Assembly (NCBI RefSeq): GCF_035582795.1
Contig: NC_134370.1
Coordinates: forward strand, 48,595,501 to 48,659,500
Direction: 5' to 3'
Length of the DNA: 64,000 nt
From: Mycteria americana
Lineage: Eukaryota; Chordata; Aves; Ciconiiformes; Ciconiidae
Position numbers and translations under genes: made by a program. The notes beneath the pieces were generated by a model that saw only the letters and a list, made by a program, of their open reading frames with translations, had not been told where the DNA came from and searched no databases. Positions 50,101 through 61,500 of the stretch are shown piece after piece (positions within the stretch are counted from its first letter, which is position 1; every line of letters starts with the position of its first letter).

Positions 50101-53100
50101 GTCGTCTTCAACCTTCGTCACCTTCACTGGCAACGTCAGGAGTTTTGCATTTTGGACTTTCTTCCTCTTTGCAGGAGTGGAGGTGGAGACCTAAGTGGGC
50201 AAAGAGGAGCCCAGTGAGAGTGGCTCTGCATGGTCAGGGATGGAGATGTCCTTTGCCACTGGAGCACAGCCGAACAAGCTTGACCACACAGGTTTGTCCC
50301 TGCCCAAAGCAAGTGTTCTGTTTGACCAGACAGTCTCTGCTGCTCTGGGGTCACCCAGCACCACGTCCGCATTTCTGGCATGAAGCCCCTGGCTCTCCCG
50401 GGCTGTGGCCACTCCAACCGCCTTCATCAAGGTCCCCTCTCTGCCTGACAAGGGTCAGGAAAACTTTCTGCTTTGCTTAACGGCTGCAAAGGAGAAGATG
50501 GGAACCTCCCCTTCCTGAGCTGGAGGAATAAATAATCTTTATCTTCTTGCTTCAGCCCTGAGGCCCCCAGGCTCTGCAGGACTTGCAGGAAGGGCTAAGC
50601 CCTTCTGATCCCAGGCTGGGGACGTGCTCTGCAGAGGGGCAGCCTGGCAGTCCCCAGCCCTGGTCCTGTGATGGCTGTTTTGTCCCATGCAAAGGCAGAC
50701 AGGTCTGATGCTAGACAAGTCCTTCATGCACTATGGGACTGGAAACCAGAAGAGACCTTGCCTTCAGCATCATTGAAGGCCACTTCTGCTTGAGTGTAAC
50801 TCTGCCCTTCTTGTGGGAGATGTGTTTGGGGTCCCAAATCCATCACAACCAGTCGCAGCATCTCTCCCCTGCCAGCCCTGGATGTGGGCAGGGCAGGGCA
50901 GGGTGCAGGCAGGAAATGACTTGCAAGCCACCATGCCTACAAGAGCTGTTTACAGTGCATGCAACGGCATGTCTCACGTTGAGATGCTTGCACCTTAGCC
51001 AGAAAGGGACAAAGTCTGCCCTGGCTCTGCAGCCCTATGCCCAGCCAGCTTGGCTGATCTCCTCTTTCAAAAGAGAACTTGGAAAGCAGCAACCAAATGC
51101 CAGAGGTCAAGCAACCTTGCAAGGGCCAGGGGTAGCCCCAAATTCCTGCCAGGTAACCCCACAAGGCAAAAATCTCAGAGCAATGCAAGCAAAACCAAGC
51201 CTCACCTGGTGGGAGTTTTCCATGGCTGGAGCTGGGGTAGTTTCTGAAAAAAGAAAAACACAGCGAGCTGAGAGGAGGGCAAGCGTGGCTGGGGATGTCT
51301 GAGAGCAGGAAGAAAAGACTCTGCAGAAGGTGCAGGTGGCTCTGGGGCCACCTCCTTGGAGGGTCACCTCTTGGAGATGCTACTGAGGCCAAAATCCAGC
51401 AGTGAGCTTGCAGGCTGGGCTGGAGAGGTGCCCATTCTGCCCAGCCACCTGCCAGCGCATTCACCCATCCTTGCACTAAAGCGTTTCCTCCAGCTCTCCC
51501 ATATGGGTTTGCTGCCCTCCCACCCATCCCAGACCCATGAGCCAGGAGGTCACCCGTGCTGGGAAGGAAAGAAAAAAGAAAATTAGTAGGATCATGCTGT
51601 TCCTGAGCAAAATATCGCCATGCAGTGGCGAGGGCTTGTTCGCGGGGGACATGCTGCCTTCCCCAAGCCAGCAAAAGACCAATGCACCGTTCATCGCAGG
51701 AGGATTTATTGGCATAGCAAGGTGAGATGGAGAGCCTGGTCTCCATAGGGACCTTCAAAGGGTTTTCCAAGCAGCCACAGTCCATGGCAAATGTTCTGAT
51801 TTGCAGACCCTCACTTCTTCCTCCGCTTCTGAAGTCTGGTGCTGGGCTTCCCACCACGCTTGCTCCTGGTGGAGTGCCTTGATTTGGGGCATTCCACCTC
51901 AGAGGCTGGGCTAGAGGGCTCTGAGTGTGCTGGGCTGGCAGGGGAGGTGGCAGGAGGGGGTCTGCTGGGAGAAAGGGCTGTGGCAGCTGCTGGGACCAGC
52001 GGTTCATGCCTCTGTGGGGTGCTGGGAGGGAATAACTCCAGCAGGTTGGAAGGCAGTGATGGCCAGTTCATGTCTGCGGTGGGGGGGTCCCGTGGACTGG
52101 CCATGGGTTGCAGCAAGGGTCCCACAGCAGAGGCAATGGTGGCCACGGGGCAGGACATGGCCCGGATCTGCCGGGTCACGGACACCAGGTGCCTGTTTGC
52201 CCTATGCTGAGCTTGCAGGAGGCCATTGCCTATCTTCAGGAGCTCGTCCACCTGCTGCACGTTGGACCTGGCCCAGCTACTGAAATCTTCCTGCAGGCAG
52301 GCCAGAGAGTCCTGGATGCTCCTGGGAAGAGGCACAGTGTCCCCATGGGCTGACCCTGTGTCTTCCTCTGCTTCTTCATCCCTCTGCATCAGAAGGGCTG
52401 GAGGTATGGATTGGGTGGGGGACATATCCCCTCCCTGGTCTGGACACACGTGTCTTCTGCCGCCAGAGGGGTCCAACACAGGAGCACAGGGCTGGTGGTG
52501 GGCAGGCAGCCCTGTGAGGAGACCTCCATGCAGTTGGCAATGCTCCCTGGAAGACTCCAGGTCGAGGATCAGGGTGGTCTTGTCTTCGGACGGGGAGTCA
52601 TGCTGGGAAGCGGACGTACCTGTTGTGAGGAGGGGGGCTGAAGGGAGCAGGAGGGGAGAATCAGGACTCAGAGGGCCCTTCCAGCCTGCCTCGTTGGGGT
52701 GGAGAGGGGAAACGGAGGGATGATGCCTACCACGCGATGGAGACGCAAGGAGTGGGGTGGGAAGCAGCTCGTCCCCAGGAAACCCCACGATCCATCTGGG
52801 ACATCACCCTTGGGCTTTTCTATGGACCGTCCATAGCCCATGAGCTTGCCCTGGGGAGCTCAGTGGTGGACACCCACCGAGGGCCAAGGAGGACACTGGT
52901 CATATCCCAGGTCTGAAGACAGCAGCAGGGGGATGGAGCAGAAGACCCTGCAAAGTTTCTTCCTCCCATTGCTTTTTTCCCCCCCATTTTCTGGAAGGAT
53001 GCTACCACCTTCTCACCAAACCTGGATCCTCCAGCACACCATCCCTGCACACACCACAGATGCCAAGGCCTTCACCATTCCCAAACCACCAACACCTCTG

Positions 53101-56100
53101 TGACAGCACTACTGCCGAAGAGCTGGCGGAAGACCTGGGCAAACTCAGCAGCGGTCATGGACCTCTTGCTATCCCTGTCAGGGAGTGCTCCCAGGGAACA
53201 TTTCGCCTTCACAGTTGGAAACGCCATCCCAAGGCGGTAATTAACAACCCAAAAGGGGAATTGCCCCAGGTGGTTGTGGACAAAGGTTGAGCAAAGACAC
53301 ACTGGCTGGAGATCTGAGGAGCAGAAGTGGTCAGTGGGTGGCAGGACACTAAGGATTGGAGGATGGTTATGACCCCTGAAGGACCTGCACGTCACCAGCA
53401 CAAATGTTTCTCAGAGAGGATGCAGAGTTGATCCAACCCTTCCACCTGCTTCCTCCTTGCCAACACCAGCCTCTGCAAGCCCCTGCTCCACACACCCCAT
53501 CTCCAAGTGTCACTCACCTCCCTTGTCCTTCAACCCACGGCATGGCTCCATCCCAAGAGATTCACCATGTTCCCTCCCAGTACAACTGCATTTGGGGGAC
53601 TGCTATACTCCACAAGGGCAAGAGACAAGTGTTGCTTTGGAAGTGATGGATGCAACAACTGCATCCCACCCTTGGGGGAGGTTGGACTGTGCCCACCACA
53701 TGAGCAAAGGCTGGAGGCACAGGTCCATCAAGTCATCACATGGAAGGAGACTTGAAAAACCCATGGAAAAGATGGTCTAACCAGGGATTATAACCTTCAA
53801 CTCTGCTTTCGGTCCTCCTCTCCCCAGCCTGCCTGCCCAAGTGCCTCCTCACCTGGGTGCCCCATGACACGCTCCACCAGTGCCTGCAGCCTGGTTCTGC
53901 ACTCAGCGAAGTTCCTGGGCTGCGCTCGGTCCCTGGCCACTGGTGCTGGCTGCAGCTGCTGCAGTTCCTCCAGTGAGTCCTTGATGAAGGGCTGCATGTC
54001 CATCACCTCCTGATCTGTGGCATAGAGGCTCATCTTCTCCACCAGCCGCTCGCCTGCCTCCATCCGCTGCAGCACCCCCTCCACGCGCTGCAGCTCCCTC
54101 GCCAGCTCCTGCTGGCCCTGCTCCTGCTGCACCTCCACCAGCTCCAGCAGCTCCTCTTCCTCCTGCCGGATCAGCCGCACCAGCTGCTCCACGCGCTGCC
54201 GGATCAGCTCCCGCATCTCCTGCTGCGCCTGCTCCAGCTGGGTGGCCTCATCCTGCAGCGCCACGTAGGTGGCCTCGAAGCTGCTTCTCTTCTGCTTCAG
54301 CTTCTGGTTCATGGTGCCCAGCTCCTCCTGCCTGCGCTGGGTCTCGCTGTGGATGTCGCAGAAGGGGGCATGCTGGCTGTCCAGCAGCGCGCAGATGCAG
54401 CACAGTGGCTTCTCGCACTTCTTGCAGTAGATGCTGTCAGGCCAAGCACAAGCAGAGCAGTAATTTAGACCATGCACTTTGCAATTAATTAATTTATCAA
54501 ATTGCAAATTCATTCATTCATTGAATTTAAGTTACCACCAAGTTTGGGCCAGGCATTTGGTTTTACACTCTCCCAACTGCAAAAAAGTATGTTGGTTCAC
54601 TATCTCCACAGTGTTCCTGCTCCTCTTCCAGGCTGGCTAAAGTCACTGTGGTTGACTGTGCAAGCATTATGGTAGACATTCATCCACGCACTGCAAGGGC
54701 AGTGAACAAATGAGCTCTCTGCCCTTCCATGAGTGCTTTATGTATAAGGGTTATGTATAAGAATATAAGACCAAAGAGTATCTTATCTCCATAAGATGCC
54801 TAAGGCAAGAATATAAGTGGGGAGTGGAGATCATCATCCATCCCTCATATAGGTAGCATTGGCAGGTGGTGGGTTTGGGACACACTGAGGCATCTGGGCC
54901 GTCATGGCTAGCATCAGTGCCGGCCTCCATGGATGCTCCAGCCCCTTCCCCTCTCGCTTCGACTTTCCCTTGAGGGCATTTAAACCTTGTCCTGCATTGC
55001 ACCCATGCTGCTCCCCAAATCCTCTCCAAGCTGGTCTAACACCATCAGCAAAATACACCCTTCTCTGCTGTCCATCACGGCAGCTGAAGCAACAGGCCTT
55101 CTTCCTGAGCTCCATCAACCTGACCCTCCTTACCCTAGCAAGGAGCACCCCTCCCTCGGTCTACCCTGTCCCCACTCTCCCATCATCAGCTCACACTTGG
55201 CTTCATGCAAACCCTCCCTCCATTCCCTAGTGCCCACCGGTCACTACTTCCCACCCATCTGTTCCATGACATGGTGGCAATCAGAGCAGCAGAGGGACAG
55301 GGACACCCTGCTCAGTCGCATCATGGACTAGTCCAAAGACATTTGTGACAAGAAACCACCCAGATGGGGACAGACCTCCTTAGGCCTACCTTACAGTCTG
55401 GCTCTTGTGGGTCGGGTTGGAGCAGGACAAGTTACTGGTCCTCCTGGTGCCCTCGAGGAAGTCTTTAGCAGACCCTGCCCTGATGTCCATCACCTTCTTG
55501 GCTTCGTGGCTCTCCCTCTTCAGGTAGCGCTGGTGGGCCTCGAAGCACGTGATGCAGAGGAACTCTTTGCACTCAGAGCACCAGAACTCACTGGCTTTCT
55601 TGCAGTTGTCGCAGAACAAGTCAACTCCACCAATGATCTTCTTGTAGACCTTGAGCCTGGCCTGCAGGCTCCTGAAGAGCAGGTTGTCCACGTCGGGGAT
55701 GCTGCTGGCCTGCGGGATGGCCGTCCGGCACACGGGGCACTGCCCAACAGGCTTGTTCTCACTCAGGCAATTGGGGCACAAGGTGTGGAGGCAGGTGAGG
55801 AGCTTGAGGTTGGGCGATTCCTGCTGGCAGCCCTCACAAAGGATGAACTGGAAGTCATCTTCTAGGAGCTTGGGGAGGGAGGGAGAGAGGAAGAGGACTG
55901 AGTGCTGGGGTGTGTTTTTAAGGGCTTCTGAAACCACATCTTGGGGGGGGAGATGACCTGCAAACCCTACTTGGAGCAACCAGTGAGCAATCACATCCCA
56001 CCAGCAATGCCCAGGCCCTGTAAGCAGGCCAGAGATGGCCCGTGCACCATGGTAAGGTTGGATGCGTGGGGCCCTGCTGAATGCTTCCTCTCCCTCTGGC

Positions 56101-56584
56101 AAAGAGGAAACAGGACGATCCCCCTGGCTATGAGGCTGGGGAGGGCTGCAGAGGGGCACCACAGAGGATGGAGCATGGAGCATGGAGGAAGCACCTGAAG
56201 ACCCATGGATGACACCCGGGCAGGGTGGGAACCATCCTCCCAGCCATCATCTCACCCACCTCCCTCACCCAGCCCGTCCCTCTGGCCTCCTGCCTCCCTC
56301 CCTCCCTCCCTCCTGCATCTGTGCTTCCACAGGGCTGGGAGGGCTGGATTGGGGACCAGCCCCCCCTCTCTGCCACCCACCAAACGGGGAGGGGGGGAAC
56401 ACCCCAAAACTCTTATCCCCATGGCCCCTCCCTAGGCCATGCCTTGGCGCTGGGGACTTCCTGGTGACCTGGACCTCCCCGCCCCGAGCCCCCCGCACCG
56501 CCGGGGCCCAGCGCCCGCATCCCCCCGACATCCAGCCCTGGGCCAGCCGGCGCTCACCCGGGTGTCGGCGCCGGAGCTGGCCAT
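47105..56584 (-). CDS. PML: Promyelocytic leukaemia protein (TRIM19), long PML-I-like form
   Basis: Scaffold of PML nuclear bodies and a SUMO-dependent, interferon-induced TRIM protein. Minus-strand exons: 56584-56558, 55868-55390, 54433-53853, 51243-51206, 50190-49968, 49493-49435, 48659-48521 and 47874-47105; 772 codons in frame. The RING spans residues 20-56 (Cys20, Cys23, Cys35, His37, Cys40, Cys43, Cys53, Cys56). B-box 1 starts near 95 (CDNC, FWCSECKEFLC). B-box 2 follows (IYCKKCEKPLCCICALLD), then a long Gln/Glu-rich coiled coil. Next come a basic NLS (AKRKKVQNAK), a KVTKVED stretch aligning with the human KVIKMES SUMO site, and an acidic SUMO-interacting-type segment (DSDILYPDSFEEDS). 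The last exon encodes the DEDD-exonuclease-like domain of human PML-I (VFFDVKIL, HRPILGGFGLW, YKLKNLASTYL). The first motif lacks the DxE pair of active exonucleases, as in the recalled human sequence, so it is probably inactive. Confidence 0.93.
51705..51710 (-). terminator. Poly(A) signal of the alternative PML terminal exon
   Basis: AATAAA on the minus strand, about 100 bases after the stop codon of the alternative exon. Its presence inside the PML gene supports internal transcript termination. Confidence 0.55.
51811..52619 (-). CDS. PML: Alternative 3'-terminal exon of PML with unrecognised C-terminus
   Basis: An 809-nt exon candidate inside the intron after the coiled-coil exon. The acceptor CCTCACAACAG|GT opens a frame of phase 1. 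The preceding exon (ending 53853) leaves exactly one base, so joining gives a 631-residue protein with about 269 new residues. The frame runs open to a TGA at 51813-51811, with a poly(A) signal about 100 bases on. The new part has an acidic, Pro/Ser-rich start, a helical, probably amphipathic segment (QQVDELLKIGNGLLQAQHRA), a Pro/Ser/Ala-rich linker and a very basic end (RSKRGG, LQKRRKK) that may act as a nuclear signal. I recognise no domain. PML genes are known to use alternative C-terminal exons, but this one matches no human tail I remember. It could instead be an independent gene, as the frame also has upstream ATGs. Confidence 0.6.
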
Positions 56585-56900
56585 GGCGGGACGGGCAGGG
56601 CAGGGCGCGGAGCCCCCTCGCCTGCCTGCGCTGCCTGCGCTGCCTGCAGTTTCGATTTCTTCTGCGCTGTAAATAACTCCTCCTTCCTGTCGGGGTGGGT
56701 GGGGAGCTGCGCAGAGCCCGCTCGCAGCCCCGGCCCCCCGTAGTGCCCTTCCCAGCCGGCTCAGCCCTTCCCGGCCGGCCAGGAGGGAAGAAACCCGGAG
56801 GGGACCCCAAGAGTCTCCCCCCTCCCAAAAGGCGTTTCCCCAAGGAGCAGCATCCCCCAGGAAATGTATTGCAGGGCCCCAGTGCCCTGCTGTGAGGGGG
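56558..56900 (-). promoter_or_regulatory. CpG-rich PML promoter area
   Basis: GC- and CpG-rich sequence around the first coding exon (only MASSGADTR) and upstream. No TATA box is seen. It holds the ISRE listed separately. Confidence 0.5.
56648..56663 (+). promoter_or_regulatory. Interferon-stimulated response element of PML
   Basis: AGTTTCGATTTCTTCT fits the ISRE consensus AGTTTCNNTTTCNY (GAAANNGAAA on the other strand). It lies about 65 bases upstream of the PML ATG. Human PML is known to be induced by interferon through an ISRE in its first-exon region, so position and family agree. Confidence 0.75.
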
Positions 56901-57038
56901 CTCAGGGACTGTGTGCCCGTCCCCCGCTTTGGAGAGCATTTCCACATCCCTGTTTGTCCTGGGGGGCTGGCTGTGTCCTGGCTCTCCTTTGCCCCTTCCT
57001 GCAGGGCATCAGTACCCCCCAGCCATCTGCACCATGGG

Positions 57039-57100
57039 GACCACCATGAAAGGGGGACCACCACAAAAAGGGGACCACCACAAAAAAGGGGACCACCAGG
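57039..57100. repeat. Short tandem repeat, about 18-bp unit
   Basis: Three to four copies of GGGGACCACCACAAAAA-like units between PML and STOML1. The rest of 56900-57740 shows no gene. Confidence 0.75.
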
Positions 57101-57752
57101 AGCACTTGGGGTTCACCCAGCCTGGCAGCCCCAAAAGGAGAGGGCATGGTGGGCCACTACTGTCATCTGTCCTTGGGACTTTTGATGCCTGTAGGACCTC
57201 CAAAGCTTGGCCCAGGCTGGTGCCACGTAGCCCCAGGCCTTGAAGGAGACGTCCAGCAGGTGGTTTGGCCCAAATGCACCCGTGAAACATTTAAATTTGA
57301 AACATTTCAATTCTGGAAACATTTCAGTTCTCCTTGCCCCACCCTGGCAAGCAGCCCCTTGCAAGGCCAGGTCAGGCCAGTAAAACCGGTCAGGCTTGTC
57401 CCACTGGTCCAGCAAAACATCCTGGGGGCTGGTAATGCTACATGGAGCTCCAAGACATCTTAGCCCCTGGAGCGCTGGGTGCTGTAGGAGAGCTGAGCAT
57501 CCCCGGAGAGGCCGTGCTGCATCCTGACAACTCTTCCTCACCATGGAAGAACTTCATGTGTTCATCGCAACCATATGGTGAGATGGAGTCACACCATGCA
57601 GCCTCCTTGACTGGCAGCAGCTCCCACGCCCTGGCCAGCACATGGCCTCTTTATGCAGCACCCTGGGGTCCCTTGTGGAAACTGAGGCAACAAGGGGTAC
57701 AGCCCCATCTACCTGCAGAACTCATTAGCCCATCGCTGCCCAAGCACAAGGC

Positions 57753-57758
57753 TTTATT
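57753..57758 (-). terminator. STOML1 poly(A) signal
   Basis: AATAAA on the minus strand, about 760 bases after the STOML1 stop. No better signal was seen nearer the stop. Confidence 0.6.
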
Positions 57759-58518
57759 GTCCATGGAGAGTTGATAGAAAGGAAGCTTACAAAATAAATA
57801 AATATCTATATATGCCTATATACAGTCCACGTGCCCCTCGTGGACAGACCTCACAGCATGCATGCAAAAGCACTTTGAAGCACAAATTAGCGCAATGACT
57901 TATTACAAACCGCTGTGTCGGGAGGGCTCAGGTACCTCCAGGAAGGTCGTTCCCCAAATCACCACCTCTGCTCCTTCCCCGTAAATGCCAGCATCCCATC
58001 AGCAGTGCCACGCTGGACCCCAACCCCAGCCCACTGGAGGCATCCCAGCCTGGTCCAGCCAGCCATCATGCCCGGCTTCGGCTGCCCACCCCACGACTAC
58101 CGTCCTTGGCTACAGTGTCCCCAAGCTCTTCCCAGTCCAATCTGCTCAGCTCATGCCCCTTCCAGTCTGAGATGCCTGGCCATGCAGCCTGTTGTAGGGG
58201 CAGCAGGACATCAGTCTATGCCCCGGTGGCATATTGGCCAAGGGACCTGGAAACAAACCGGCACATGCTGGGGTGCCAAATGGTTCCCATCCTGTAACGT
58301 TGTAGGCAAAGGATGGGCAGGGGAGGTAAAGCCAAGGACAAGGACAGGCAATGGGGCTCAGCCTCAGTTTCCCTGCTCAGATCTTCACCCAACTTCTGCA
58401 CCTTCCACAGGGAGGGCAGCAGGAGCTCCAGCAGGGCAAGGCCTCCACCGCGCAGCACCCCTGTATGTCCCCTGCTTTTGTACACCTACAAAGACACATG
58501 CACACAGACACGCATGCT

Positions 58519-61500
58519 CTATCTACGTTGCTTCATCGCCTTGACGAGCTCCTCCAGCTTCAGGGCAAGGTGCAGGTCGCCTTTCACCTGCAGCCTCCCG
58601 CTCATGTAGGCACTCAAGGGGCGTAGGTTGCCCAAGAAGAGGTCCTGCAGGTCTTTCTCTGCCACCTCCAGAATGACGTCGGGGCTGCCCTCGGGCACAC
58701 CGCGGCCAGTTCGCCCGCTGCCTGCAGGACATGATGGGTGGGAGAGGGAGAAACAGCAAGTTTCAGGATCCAGCCTTGCCTACTGGTGTTTCCCCTGCTG
58801 TTTCACATGGGTTGAGTTGGGCCAGATGACAGATAAGGGCCTGGCAGGGGGATTTTGGAGACAGGAATCCTTCTCCTTATGTAGATAAATTTCTCTTGTG
58901 TTGCTCCACCAATGTCCTGTTACAGTGGTCCATCTCCAAGCCCTGCCCTAATTTTGCCATGGTGTGCTGCTTTTGGCTGGTTAATTTTCTTCATAGTAGC
59001 TAGTATGGGGCCATCACTCCAAATGCCCCCCCCCCCCCCCCCTTGCTCCTTCTTCCCCCAGCTTTTTATTGCTGAGCATCACGTCATACAGTATGGAATA
59101 TCCCTTTGGTCAGTTGGGGTCAGCTGTCCCAGCTGCGTCCCCTGCCAACTTCTTGTGCACTTCCAACCTACTTGCTGGTGGGGTGGTGTGAGAAGCAGAA
59201 AAGGCCTTGACTCTGCGTAAGCACTGCTCAGCAGTAACGAAAACATCCCTGTATTATCAACACTGTTTCCAGCACAAATCCAAAACATAGCCCCATACTA
59301 GCTACCGTGAAGAAAATTAACTTGATCCCAGCCAAAACCAGCACACGTGGCCACCAGGAAAACCATCAGCACCCATAGGGGAATGGATTAGGGTGCTGGG
59401 AGGACATCTTCCAGCATGGCAGTGGCCCAAGGTGCTGCCCATGCATGTCCCTCCATCACTACCCCTTTGGGTTGGTGGCATACAAGAGCCAACAAACCTT
59501 GAGGTCTCTGAGCCATCCCACTTGGCCAGCCACGAGGAGACCTAGCTGTCAATTTTCTATCAATACTCTCTTTCTGAAGGAAAATTCATGGTTTTAACCC
59601 AAAACAAATTATACTTTGGACTTTCAGGGAGTGTGGACTCAAGGCCACAGTCATCAAACTGCAGTGCTCAGCTGATGAACCCTGGGGTGCCTTTCACAGA
59701 GCTAACAAACAGGCTTGGTTCGGGACCTCCTACCACCAAGCTCGGTGGGGTTCACAGCATGCAAGGGGGGCACGAGTACGAAACACCCTCCCACCTCCGA
59801 CACAACAACCCCAAAGAATGGTGACCTGAGGAGAGGTCTATGAAGTAGGTGGCCCGGGTGCCGCTGGGCAGGACGATGTTGACCTGGTAGGATGCTCCCA
59901 CCTGGCCGACCAGGGCCTCAGAGAGGACGGGCTCCACCGCCGAGAGCAGCTCATCTGCGCTGGGCTTCCTCTGGGTGCTGCCGGCGGCAGTGAGGAGGGG
60001 AGTGGTGGGAGGCTCCACCTCATTCACAGTCTCCATGCTGTCTGCTGGGGACAATGGGACAGATGTGGGTTGAGGGGATACCTTTGGGTGGTGGCTTTGC
60101 TGGTCTGCATGGACCCACCAGAAAAGGTCTCCAGAGCAAAGAAACCCACTTATCCAGCAAGTTTCCAGCTAAGCAAGAAAAGGACAACATGGTTTTGCCA
60201 GTTCCTACTGCCTGCTCCTCTGTCTGCCATGGGTTACTCTTCCCCTGCTACCAGGGGATGGAAAATCATCCCTGAAAGAAACAGCAAGGCACAAACTGAT
60301 GCAGGGTTTCTGGAAAAAAATCCATGTTGCGCTCAGATGTGACTCTCTTGGCAAGCTCAGGCTTGGGTTTGCCTGATGGAGATGATGAGGTCTGAGTTGG
60401 TCTTGAGCCCAGGCTCCTGCAGCTCTGCTCCTGCCCTCCCCAGTCCCATCTCCAATGTCTTGTTAGAAAGGTTGTGTTGTGCCACATGCCATATGGAGCT
60501 ATACCCAAAGCAGTCCTCTCTCCTCCTTCCTACCAGCCTATTTTTGCTGTGCTTGTACGAGCATGATATCTCCTAGACTTTGACTCCTCTGTCAAACAGC
60601 CAACAGACACAAAGGTCATCAGGCAGGAGGGACATCCCCCAGCAGAGAAGAGGTGGCTCTGAGTTGGTTACCTGCCTCCGGAGTGCCGGTCCCACTGCCC
60701 GCCAGAGCCAGAGTGTTGCTGAAGAAATGGGCAGCCAGCTGCTGAATGGTGCCATCCAGCCCCTCCAGCCCGGGCATGGGTGGCATGGTGGCCAGAGGGC
60801 CCACCAGGTTCTCTCGGGGTGGCTGCAGCACGGCCTCCATGCTCAGCTCCACCCGATCCACCTCCAGGCCCCAGGACTTGGTCATGTCGTTAATCTCCAG
60901 CTGCAGAGCCGGGAAGAAAGGGAGAGGTGTTGGCAACCCAGGCAGAGCTGGGTATGGCCATGGAGACCACCCACCACAGCACCCTCAACCATGGGCATTC
61001 CCATAGCTTATACTTCTGCTACCCACCAGCTTTAAATGCAGGGTGTTGAACCAGGCTCAATAGTCCATCTCCTCCAAGCTGTCCACTCTCACGTTCAACC
61101 CTGCTCGCCCAGTTGCTCTCCCGGCTTGGAGGAGGTCGGGACAGGGAGGACAACTCTGTCTTGTGGCTTTCTTGTGGCTCTGTCTTTCTGTGGCTCCCTC
61201 CTGGGCTGGCCCCTTTCCTTGCTTTCCCCTGGGCATAGTGGCCTGGCATGGTTCTCCACCAGGCAGCCTCTCTGACCTCCAAACTACCCAAACACCCCAG
61301 AGATACCAGTATATCCCCCCAGCTGCCTTTTATATCCTCCCTTGCAGACATTCAACCCACAAGCTCTTGGCCTGGCCCAGGCTGGCTGCAGGCACTAGTC
61401 ATCGCTCCCCTGCCACTGCCCTGTCCTGCTTCTCTCCCCAAAAGACTTTTCCAGTCTGCAGCCCTCTCCAGACATTTTCCTGGTGGAGAGATGGAGGTCG

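Noticed and set aside
50937-52007. 356-codon minus-strand frame overlapping the PML alternative exon
   Set aside because: It is in a different frame from the phase-matched exon and has no splice support or family resemblance.
58965-59350. Reading the inverted ends as a DNA transposon (MITE)
   Set aside because: The long arm matches a known bird retroviral LTR start. The second arm is only an inverted copy of its first bases.
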